From: JACRBK01 sp964427955
GTDB lineage: Bacteria; Chloroflexota; Anaerolineae; Aggregatilineales; Aggregatilineaceae
Length of the DNA stretch: 5,392 bases
Reading direction: 5' to 3'
Assembly: GCA_964427955.1 (NCBI GenBank)
Contig: CAYRWY010000407.1
Coordinates: 1 to 5,392 of the forward strand
The position numbers and the translations under genes are program-made. The notes under the pieces are model-generated. The model had not been told where the DNA came from. It saw only the letters and a list, made by a program, of their open reading frames with translations, and did no database searches. The first letter of the stretch is position 1, and each line of letters starts with the position of its first letter. Of this stretch, positions 1 to 4,666 are shown piece by piece.

Positions 1-325
1 ACGACGCGCGAATGGCATCGTCCGGCGCCCCAGCGTAGTGACCCGGTTCCTCCCACAGGTGATTCCCCAGGGCGTGCCCTTCGCGCAGGATGCGCTGCAC
101 AATCGCCTCGTGCCCGGCGATCTGGTAGCCGTTCACAAAAAAGGTGGCGTGCGCGCCGTACTGGGCCAGCAGATCCAGAATGGCCGGCGTGTACCACTCG
201 GTCGGGCCATCCTCGAAAGTCAGGTAGACCCGGAACGGCCCCGACGGCTGGGCGTGTGTCCCGGCGGACGGGGCGATCAGGACGGCGATCAAGACAAAAA
301 TCAGACTGAATTTGACCACCCGCAT
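1..325 (-). CDS. Secreted polysaccharide deacetylase-like protein (NodB homology domain), 3' end missing
   Basis: Reading the minus strand from an ATG at 325-323 gives 108 residues before the frame leaves the window, so the C-terminal part is missing. Residues 1-25 form a signal peptide: basic MRVVK, a long hydrophobic stretch, then T-H-A before Q26. From residue 33 the NodB fold is recognisable: VYLTFEDGP (33-41), then AHATFFVNG (58-66) and GHALGNH (83-89). Family members remove acetyl groups from N-acetylated sugars such as peptidoglycan or chitin, outside the membrane, using an Asp-His-His metal site. Two signature positions differ here: the catalytic-base Asp of TFDDGP is Glu38, and the second His of the HTxxH motif is Glu93 (HLWEE, 89-93). 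D39 and H89 are kept. The start is supported by an AGGAG (minus strand, about 334-338) eight bases upstream. Family assignment is firm; activity is doubtful. Confidence 0.87.
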   Translation of the reverse strand, partial: MRVVKFSLIFVLIAVLIAPSAGTHAQPSGPFRVYLTFEDGPTEWYTPAILDLLAQYGAHATFFVNGYQIAGHEAIVQRILREGHALGNHLWEEPGHYAGAPDDAIRAS

Positions 326-360
326 CGCGTTTGCTCCTCTCGCTCGTTCACGATGCACTC

Positions 361-369
361 AGGATAACA
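361..369 (-). promoter_or_regulatory. Candidate extended -10 element for the deacetylase-like gene
   Basis: On the minus strand this reads TGTTATCCT, an extended -10 (TGn followed by a hexamer matching TATAAT at four of six positions). It would start transcription about 30 bases before the deacetylase-like start codon. No good -35 box stands at the usual distance, so this is only a candidate. Confidence 0.22.
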
Positions 370-465
370 TGCGCTGCCGTCCGCACGAAAGCGACGGCCC
401 CGGGAAGGCCAGGGCAGCCGGAGGGAGAGCGTAGGAGATACGGGGGGATGTCACCGCTATAAAGC

Positions 466-503
466 GATGGCGGAACCCCCGCGCCAGGAAGAGTTCCGCC
501 ATC
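466..503. repeat. Inverted repeat with perfect 11-bp arms (possible transcription terminator of the FHA gene)
   Basis: GATGGCGGAAC (466-476) and GTTCCGCCATC (493-503) are perfect reverse complements around a 16-base spacer. The structure lies about 85 bases beyond the FHA gene's stop on the minus strand and before the deacetylase-like gene, so it could end FHA transcription. On that strand it is followed by a short second stem (CGCT-TTAT-AGCG, around 454-465) but by no clear T tract. It could equally be an interspersed palindromic element or a protein site. The inverted repeat is certain; its role is not. Confidence 0.6.
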
Positions 504-519
504 TTGAAATATGGGGAGG

Positions 520-540
520 GACTGTCTTAAAGAAACAGTC
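520..540. repeat. Small inverted repeat GACTGT/ACAGTC
   Basis: GACTGT (520-525) and ACAGTC (535-540) pair across nine AT-rich bases, and two further A-T/G-T pairs are possible inside. AT-rich sequence with short A and T runs (541-557) lies between this repeat and the FHA stop codon. A weak terminator of the minus-strand FHA gene is possible, but the T run precedes rather than follows the stem on that strand. A dyad binding site is an alternative. Confidence 0.4.
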
Positions 541-587
541 AAAAAGTAGAGGTTTTTAGTCGTGCCTTTTTAATTCGCCTGTCCTCG

Positions 588-1409
588 CTAATGCTCATCC
601 CGGTGGAACTGGATCTGGATGGCCAACTGCCCGAACCGGATTTCGTCGCCATTGTGCAAGACACGCACTTCGTGCGGGTGCAGGCGCTGGTCATTGACGT
701 AGGTGTGATTCAGACTGCCCATGTCCGTAATCACGATGGTCTTTTCGTGACGCTTCAGCCCGGCGTGCAGGCGCGAAACGCCTTTGATGTCGGCGCTGTA
801 CGGCGCGAGATCGACATCCGGGATCATCACACTGTCGGGGGAGCGCCGCCCGATGATCATCTCACTGGTACCGGGACGGACCCGGATGACCGCGTCCGCC
901 CCATGCACCAGTAAGTGCAGGCTCATCTCATCCGAGAAATGAGCGTCTTCCCCCCCCGCTAGAACGATTAGCGGCTGTGTATCGTCCTTTTGTGGCACCG
1001 GCCTGGTCCAAACAAGCTGAGTCCCACATTGGATACAATAGGTAGTGCCCGGCGGGTTGGTCGTATGACAGGCGTCACAGACCATCTCGGTGACCGTAGT
1101 CACGACGGTGTTGACCGGTTTGATCCGCCGGATGCCTTTGGAGGCGTTCATACTCTGGCGCAACTCCTTCAGCCCCTCGGGGGGCATGTAATGAGTCTGA
1201 AACGGGTCGTCTTCTTCCGATGGACGGTGCGCCTGACCGTCTTTCGTTTCCCAATCGCGCAGCAGGGCGATGAGCCGGTTGCGTTCGATCGGGGGAAGCA
1301 GGGCCGCATCCGATTGGATGTTGGTCCAGGCGTCCCGGCGGCTGCATTCCGTCTGACGGAGCCAGGTATATTGCACGAACAACCGGTGAACCTGATCCTC
1401 ATTCGCCAT
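588..1409 (-). CDS. Zinc-ribbon and FHA domain protein
   Basis: The product is 273 residues with no signal peptide or membrane segment, so it is probably cytoplasmic. Residues 1-55 are a helical, charged region rich in Trp and Arg that I do not recognise. Residues 111-128 hold a zinc ribbon, CDAC (111-114) and CIQC (125-128), followed by GTQL as in many double-zinc-ribbon proteins. Residues about 170-268 are an FHA domain: IIGRR (185-189), SRLH (212-215), and the GSLNHTYVN strand (231-239), where N234 sits at the position of the conserved NG(T) loop. FHA domains bind phosphothreonine peptides, so a role in Ser/Thr kinase signalling is likely, but no kinase gene is visible here. I chose the start at 1409 (MANEDQ) because a GGAG lies ten bases upstream. 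The longer in-frame extension to 1751 has low-complexity, non-protein-like composition and would overlap the divergent gene. Confidence 0.85.
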   Translation of the reverse strand: MANEDQVHRLFVQYTWLRQTECSRRDAWTNIQSDAALLPPIERNRLIALLRDWETKDGQAHRPSEEDDPFQTHYMPPEGLKELRQSMNASKGIRRIKPVNTVVTTVTEMVCDACHTTNPPGTTYCIQCGTQLVWTRPVPQKDDTQPLIVLAGGEDAHFSDEMSLHLLVHGADAVIRVRPGTSEMIIGRRSPDSVMIPDVDLAPYSADIKGVSRLHAGLKRHEKTIVITDMGSLNHTYVNDQRLHPHEVRVLHNGDEIRFGQLAIQIQFHRDEH

Positions 1410-1638
1410 TGAATTTCCACTCCGACCAGCCTGGAGGCCATCCCCGCCCGTGGGCGCAGCCCTCCTGACCCTTACTTTTGATTCAAACGTCTGGCGATTA
1501 ATCTGGCATTTATGCATTGTAAATATGTTGTATAAATACCAGTGGAGAGACGCCCGGCAACCGTCAGTTGTGCAAACTCGGAAATTCAATATCATGATAA
1601 GAAGGTGCTTGTTACATTTTGAGACAGGGAGCTTTAAA
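1410..1638. promoter_or_regulatory. Divergent intergenic control region between the FHA and LysM-glycosidase genes
   Basis: This 229-base gap separates two genes transcribed away from each other, so it must hold promoters for both or carry their leaders. The part from about 1478 to 1638 is clearly more AT-rich than the coding sequence around it. On the plus strand TATAAA (1531-1536) is a possible -10 with a weak TTTATG at 1509-1514 as -35, which would leave a leader of roughly 95 bases. On the minus strand TTTACA (reverse of 1518-1523) is a possible -35 without a convincing -10. No individual promoter can be fixed by eye. An AGGGAG at 1626-1631 is the ribosome binding site of the plus-strand gene. 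Confidence 0.45.
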
Positions 1639-3108
1639 ATGCGCTCTAAGTGGTTCTTGATCAGTATCTTGATTCTTGCGTTGATGACCCCCGCGCTGGG
1701 CCATATCACCAGCGTCCGCGCGCAGGGCACCGGGACGCCCGCGACACACACCGTCGCGGCGGGTGAAAACCTGTTCCGGATCGCGCTGCGCTATAACACC
1801 ACCTGGCCGGTGCTGGCCGCGTACAATGGGATCACCAATCCGAACCTGATCTACGTCGGGCAGGTGCTCAAGATCCCACCGGCGGGCACGACGACCGTCC
1901 CCACCCCGGTGCCGGGAGCTACTGCCGTCCCGCAGCCGACCGCCGTCCCCGGGACCGGGCAGACGTACACGGTCGTCGCCGGGGATACGCTGTCGAAGAT
2001 CGCCGCGCAGTTCGGCACCACCGTCGCGGCGCTGGCCTCGGCCAACGGGATCACCAACCCGAACCTGATTTTCGTTGGGCAGGTGCTCAAGATTTCCGGC
2101 GGCGGCACGACGCCCGTCACCCCCGGCCAGCCGACGCCGGTCCCGCAGCCGACCTCAGCCCAGCCGACGCCGATTGGAACGTTCGAGTTGGGCGGGCAGG
2201 TGGACAGCTTCGCCTATCCTGACCTGATGCGCCAGGCCAAGATGACCTGGGTCAAGCGCCAGGTGCGTTACAGCCTCGGCGATGCGCCGGACGGGCAGGC
2301 GGGCGCGATCAACCAGGCCCACAGCCAGGGCTTCCGCGTCCTGTTGAGCGTCGTCGGCAACGCCGCGCAGCTCGGCTCGGGCGGCACGGGCTACATGGAC
2401 CAGTATGCCGGGTACCTGGCGGGGTTGGCGCGGCTGGGACCGGACGCCATCGAAGTCTGGAACGAGCAGAACCTCGACCGTGAATGGCCGCAGGGCCAGA
2501 TCAACCCGACGACCTATACGCAGATGCTGCAAAAGGCGTACACCTCGATCAAGGGCGCGAACGCCAGCGTGATGGTGATCAGCGGCGCGTTGGCCCCGAC
2601 CGGCGCGGAAGGCGCCTTCGGCGTGGACCGCGTCTGGAACGATGATCGCTACCTCCGCGGCATGGCCTCGGCGGGCGCGGCCTCGTACATGGACTGCGTC
2701 GGCGTGCACTACAACGAAGGCATCGTCTCGCCGGATCAGACCAGCGGCGATCCGCGCGGCGATAACTACTACACCCGCTACTATTGGGGCATGGTCAACA
2801 CCTATTGGGGCGCGTTCGGCGGCGCGAAACCGCTGTGCTTCACCGAACTCGGCTATGTCACGCCCGAAGGGCTGAGCGGCCCGCTGTCCGCCGGATTCGC
2901 CTGGGGGCAGAATACCACCGTGGCGCAGCAGGCGCAGTGGCTCGGACGAGCGGCGCAGCTCTCGCGCTCCAGCGGCAAGGTGCGCCTGATGATCGTCTGG
3001 AACGTGGACTTCACGACCTATGGCGACGATCCGCTGGCCGGGTATGCCATCATCCGGCCCGGCCCGTCGTGCCCGGCGTGCAGCACGCTCGGCGCGGCGA
3101 TGCAGTAA
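1639..3108 (+). CDS. Secreted LysM-domain protein with C-terminal glycoside hydrolase-like TIM barrel
   Basis: The product is 489 residues. Residues 1-28 are a signal peptide (MRSKW, hydrophobic core, cleavage probably after V-R-A28). LysM domain 1 spans about 37-80 and LysM domain 2 about 109-153; both contain GITNPNLI and VGQVLKI. LysM domains bind N-acetylglucosamine polymers such as peptidoglycan. Two Pro/Thr-rich linkers (81-108 and 154-179) separate the modules. From about 180 to the end is a (beta/alpha)8 domain resembling clan A glycosidases: VWNEQN places a candidate acid/base at E276, and CFTELGY places a candidate nucleophile at E403. The protein would sit on or outside the cell wall and cut a glycan there; the substrate and exact GH family are not readable by eye. 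AGGGAG seven bases upstream supports this start over the upstream GTG at 1450, which would put the signal peptide inside the protein. Confidence 0.88.
   Translation: MRSKWFLISILILALMTPALGHITSVRAQGTGTPATHTVAAGENLFRIALRYNTTWPVLAAYNGITNPNLIYVGQVLKIPPAGTTTVPTPVPGATAVPQPTAVPGTGQTYTVVAGDTLSKIAAQFGTTVAALASANGITNPNLIFVGQVLKISGGGTTPVTPGQPTPVPQPTSAQPTPIGTFELGGQVDSFAYPDLMRQAKMTWVKRQVRYSLGDAPDGQAGAINQAHSQGFRVLLSVVGNAAQLGSGGTGYMDQYAGYLAGLARLGPDAIEVWNEQNLDREWPQGQINPTTYTQMLQKAYTSIKGANASVMVISGALAPTGAEGAFGVDRVWNDDRYLRGMASAGAASYMDCVGVHYNEGIVSPDQTSGDPRGDNYYTRYYWGMVNTYWGAFGGAKPLCFTELGYVTPEGLSGPLSAGFAWGQNTTVAQQAQWLGRAAQLSRSSGKVRLMIVWNVDFTTYGDDPLAGYAIIRPGPSCPACSTLGAAMQ
1828..2093 (+). repeat. Duplicated LysM-coding segment inside the glycosidase gene
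   Basis: The 47-base stretch at 1828-1874 recurs at 2047-2093 with four differences by direct alignment (43 of 47 identical). It encodes GITNPNLI(Y/F)VGQVLKI in both LysM domains. The N-terminal halves of the two domains are more divergent. This suggests a recent duplication or gene conversion confined to the C-terminal half of the LysM unit. Confidence 0.75.
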
Positions 3109-3116
3109 GGGCTTTA

Positions 3117-3156
3117 CCTCACCCCCTGACCCCCTCTCCACGTGCTGGAGAGGGGG
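3117..3156. repeat. GC-rich stem-loop intergenic repeat beside the assembly gap
   Basis: CCCCCTCTCCA (3130-3140) pairs perfectly with TGGAGAGGGGG (3146-3156) around a five-base loop. It is preceded by CCTCACCCCCTGA (3117-3129), a direct echo of the C-rich arm. The text resembles, from memory, interspersed 'CTCACCCCCTGACCCCCTCTCC...GGAGAGGGGG' elements found in many copies in some bacterial genomes; that is not verified here. It stands nine bases after the stop of the LysM-glycosidase gene, so it may also stop transcription, but no T tract follows on either strand. Confidence 0.6.
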
Positions 3157-3179
3157 AAACCTGTCAGGAAACGGGGTGT

Positions 3180-3279
3180 NNNNNNNNNNNNNNNNNNNNN
3201 NNNNNNNNNNNNNNNNNNNNNNNNNNNNNNNNNNNNNNNNNNNNNNNNNNNNNNNNNNNNNNNNNNNNNNNNNNNNNNN
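3180..3279. other. Assembly gap of 100 N
   Basis: Exactly 100 consecutive N, the conventional length for a scaffold gap of unknown true size. Any reading frame that runs across it is artificial. The distance and gene content between the LysM-glycosidase gene and the genes to the right are therefore unknown. Confidence 0.98.
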
Positions 3280-3323
3280 AGCACGAGCGCGCGTATGATG
3301 AGATCATCGCGGATCAGGCGTGA
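3280..3323 (+). CDS. 3' tail of an unidentified gene interrupted by the assembly gap
   Basis: After the gap an open frame encodes HERAYDEIIADQA and stops at TGA 3321-3323. The next gene's GTG begins six bases later in the same frame, a spacing typical of genes in one operon. Too little is left to name a family. It is not the end of the LysM-glycosidase gene, which has its own stop at 3106-3108. That a real gene ends here is an inference from the tight spacing and protein-like composition. Confidence 0.4.
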
Positions 3324-3329
3324 TTCGGG

Positions 3330-3905
3330 GTGCGAAGCGTGGAGACGGATTACTGGCTGCCCCTCATCAATTCCCAGCGGTGCACCGGCTGCGGCGAGTG
3401 TATCGCACGCTGCCCGACCGGGGCGCTGGGGTGGGTGGGCGGTAAAGCCGGGCTGGTCCGTCCCGACGCCTGCACCTATGAAGCCGTCTGCGAAGCGATC
3501 TGTCCGACCGGAGCCATCGAACTGCCGTATTTGATCACGATGGCGCGCGCCTCGTCTACCTTAACAGGAGTGTCTATGAATCCATACGCGTATATCGCCA
3601 GTGTCTACGAGTCCCTGCCCGACATTCCGCAGGACAGCATCGTCAGCCGCACGCTGCACGCCGACGACGACGTGAAGATCGTGCTGTTCGGCTTCGCGGC
3701 AGGCCAGGAGTTGTCGGAGCATACCGCGTCGATGCCCGCCACGATCATCATCCTGCGCGGCGATGCCGATCTGACGCTCGGCGGCGACAAGGTGAGCGGC
3801 GGCGCGGGAACGGTGGCGCACATGGCCGCCAACCTGCCGCACAGTGTCTACGCCAAAACGCCGGTCGTGATGCTGCTGATGATGATCCGGTCGGGCAAGC
3901 CATAG
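3330..3905 (+). CDS. Ferredoxin-type iron-sulfur domain fused in frame to a small cupin
   Basis: The frame encodes 191 residues. Residues 14-66 are a bacterial two-cluster ferredoxin domain: CTGCGECIARCP (18-29) gives a full C-x2-C-x2-C-x3-CP site. The second site, CTYEAVCEAICP (48-59), has Glu51 where the second Cys is expected. Residues 83-191 are a single-domain cupin of the short 'GFAAGQELSEHTAS ... LPHS' type, in which HTAS replaces the usual HxH and only the LPH histidine of motif 2 is obvious, so metal binding is uncertain. The ferredoxin half would carry electrons; the cupin role is unknown. The ATG at codon 83 (3576) has its own AGGAG, so a separate 109-residue cupin is probably also, or only, made from there. 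The 5' start is uncertain: GTG 3330 or GTG 3339, neither with a strong ribosome site. It follows the truncated upstream gene by six bases. Confidence 0.75.
   Translation: MRSVETDYWLPLINSQRCTGCGECIARCPTGALGWVGGKAGLVRPDACTYEAVCEAICPTGAIELPYLITMARASSTLTGVSMNPYAYIASVYESLPDIPQDSIVSRTLHADDDVKIVLFGFAAGQELSEHTASMPATIIILRGDADLTLGGDKVSGGAGTVAHMAANLPHSVYAKTPVVMLLMMIRSGKP
3566..3578 (+). promoter_or_regulatory. Internal ribosome binding site and start for a free-standing cupin
   Basis: AGGAG (3566-3570), a five-base spacer and ATG (3576-3578) make a near-ideal translation start exactly at the boundary of the cupin domain. It is stronger than the signal before the ferredoxin's own GTG start. Translation from here gives a 109-residue cupin ending at 3905, a normal length for a stand-alone cupin. 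The simplest reading is two genes whose intervening stop codon is absent, or one gene with two products. Confidence 0.65.
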
Positions 3906-3920
3906 CGGGGGAGGTATACT
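3892..3920 (+). promoter_or_regulatory. Candidate promoter before the HAD phosphatase gene
   Basis: TATACT (3915-3920) matches the -10 consensus at five of six positions. Seventeen bases upstream CGGGCA (3892-3897) matches the -35 consensus at only three. Transcription would start near 3927, inside the spacer of the inverted repeat at 3913-3959, leaving a leader of about 28 bases. The -10 is attractive but the -35 is poor. Confidence 0.3.
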
Positions 3921-3959
3921 ACGCGGTGTGTCTCGTTGCCAAAGGGAGCGTAGTATGCC
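3913..3959. promoter_or_regulatory. Inverted repeat spanning the HAD gene start codon (operator or RNA hairpin)
   Basis: GGTATACTACGC (3913-3924) is complementary to GCGTAGTATGCC (3948-3959) over 12 positions, with a single T-G wobble and nine perfect contiguous pairs. The spacer is 23 bases and includes the AAAGGGA ribosome site (3941-3947). The right arm contains the ATG at 3955-3957. In a read-through transcript the start codon would lie in a stem; as DNA, the arms would flank a start site about three helix turns apart and could bind a regulator. The left arm overlaps the candidate -10 box. Confidence 0.5.
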
Positions 3960-4611
3960 GAGTATTCGTTGTCAGGCCGTCTTGTTCGATCTGGACGGCG
4001 TGCTGATCGACTCGTACCAGGCCATCGTGCAAAGCTGGCGCGAATGGGCCGACCGGCACCACATCGACCTCGATGTCGTGCTGGCGAATGCCTACGGGCG
4101 GCGGTCGAACGATACGATTGCCATCGTCGCGCCGCACCTGGATGCGGGTCGCGAAGCCGACTGGCTGACCGAGGTCGAATATCGTTACGTCGAGATGACC
4201 GCGCCGTACGCCAACGCGCGGGAACTGCTGGGCCAGTTGGCGGATCAGCCGCACGCCTTCGTCACCTCCGGCATTTTGGGGTTGGCGAGCGCCCGCGCCC
4301 GCTACTGCCAGCTCCCGATCCCGGACGTGTTCATCACGGCGGATGACGTGGCGGAAGGGAAGCCGAGTCCCGAAGGGTATCTGCTGGCGGCGCGGCGGCT
4401 GGGGATCGATCCCCGGCAGTGCGTGGTGATCGAAGATTCGCCCGCGGGACTGCAAGCCGCGAAAGCGGGCGGGATGCAGGCCATCGCCATCGGGACGACG
4501 CACCCGGCGGCGGAATTGACCGCCGCCGATCTGATCGTGCCGGAGCTGAAACAGCTTATACTGGAAATAAACGATCAAGGGTTGGAGTTCACGGTCGAGC
4601 TGGATAAGTAA
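3955..4611 (+). CDS. HAD-superfamily phosphatase, beta-phosphoglucomutase/sugar-phosphatase-like
   Basis: The product is 218 residues, a normal length for HAD subfamily IA, and cytoplasmic. All four HAD motifs are present: motif I FDLDGVLIDS with nucleophile D12 and acid/base D14; motif II VTSG with T104/S105; motif III K136 in GKPSPE; motif IV VIEDSPAG with E160 and D161. A helical cap domain lies between motif I and about residue 85. Such enzymes remove phosphate from small sugar or polyol phosphates such as 2-deoxyglucose-6-phosphate, hexose phosphates or glycerol-3-phosphate; TADDVAEGKPSPEGYLLAA resembles that group, but the substrate cannot be told from sequence. I chose ATG 3955 because AAAGGGA stands seven bases upstream; the in-frame GTG at 3928 has no ribosome site. 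The gene follows the cupin by 49 bases on the same strand. The last 12 or so residues (about 207-218) form a short tail beyond the core fold. Confidence 0.9.
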   Translation: MPSIRCQAVLFDLDGVLIDSYQAIVQSWREWADRHHIDLDVVLANAYGRRSNDTIAIVAPHLDAGREADWLTEVEYRYVEMTAPYANARELLGQLADQPHAFVTSGILGLASARARYCQLPIPDVFITADDVAEGKPSPEGYLLAARRLGIDPRQCVVIEDSPAGLQAAKAGGMQAIAIGTTHPAAELTAADLIVPELKQLILEINDQGLEFTVELDK

Positions 4612-4613
4612 AC

Positions 4614-4633
4614 GGGCGCAGCCAGCGGCGCCC
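4614..4633. repeat. Short GC-rich stem-loop after the HAD gene
   Basis: GGGCGC (4614-4619) pairs with GCGCCC (4628-4633) around an eight-base loop, two bases after the HAD stop codon. The text GGGCGCAGCC...GGCGCCCCTACC resembles interspersed palindromic elements common between genes in Chloroflexota and cyanobacteria (recalled, not checked). No T tract follows, so it is not a classical terminator and the next gene could still be cotranscribed. Confidence 0.45.
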
Positions 4634-4666
4634 CTACCAAAGCAAATTGATTGAGAGGGGGTTTTT

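Noticed and set aside
348..542. 64-residue minus-strand frame between the FHA and deacetylase genes
   Set aside because: It starts with TTG inside an inverted repeat, has no ribosome site, no recognisable domain and covers both stem structures; more likely non-coding.
1543..1575. Riboswitch-like string (GGAGAGACGCCCGGCAACCG) in the leader of the LysM gene
   Set aside because: GGCAACC recalls the SAM-I core, but the other conserved parts and the closing stems cannot be found, and the downstream gene is not in methionine metabolism.
1450..1638. N-terminal extension of the LysM-glycosidase gene
   Set aside because: It would bury a clear signal peptide 63 residues inside the protein; ATG 1639 has AGGGAG at the right distance.
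1410..1751. N-terminal extension of the FHA gene up to 1751
   Set aside because: The extension runs antisense through the signal-peptide region of the divergent LysM gene, has unlike composition, and a better start with a ribosome site exists at 1409.
2155..3141. 328-residue minus-strand frame opposite the glycosidase domain
   Set aside because: Arg/Ala/His-rich antisense shadow of a GC-rich gene; the plus-strand frame has a signal peptide, LysM motifs and catalytic-type motifs.
2784..3323. Open frame running through the run of N
   Set aside because: It exists only because N codons are read as X; the part before the gap is out of frame with the glycosidase gene that occupies it.
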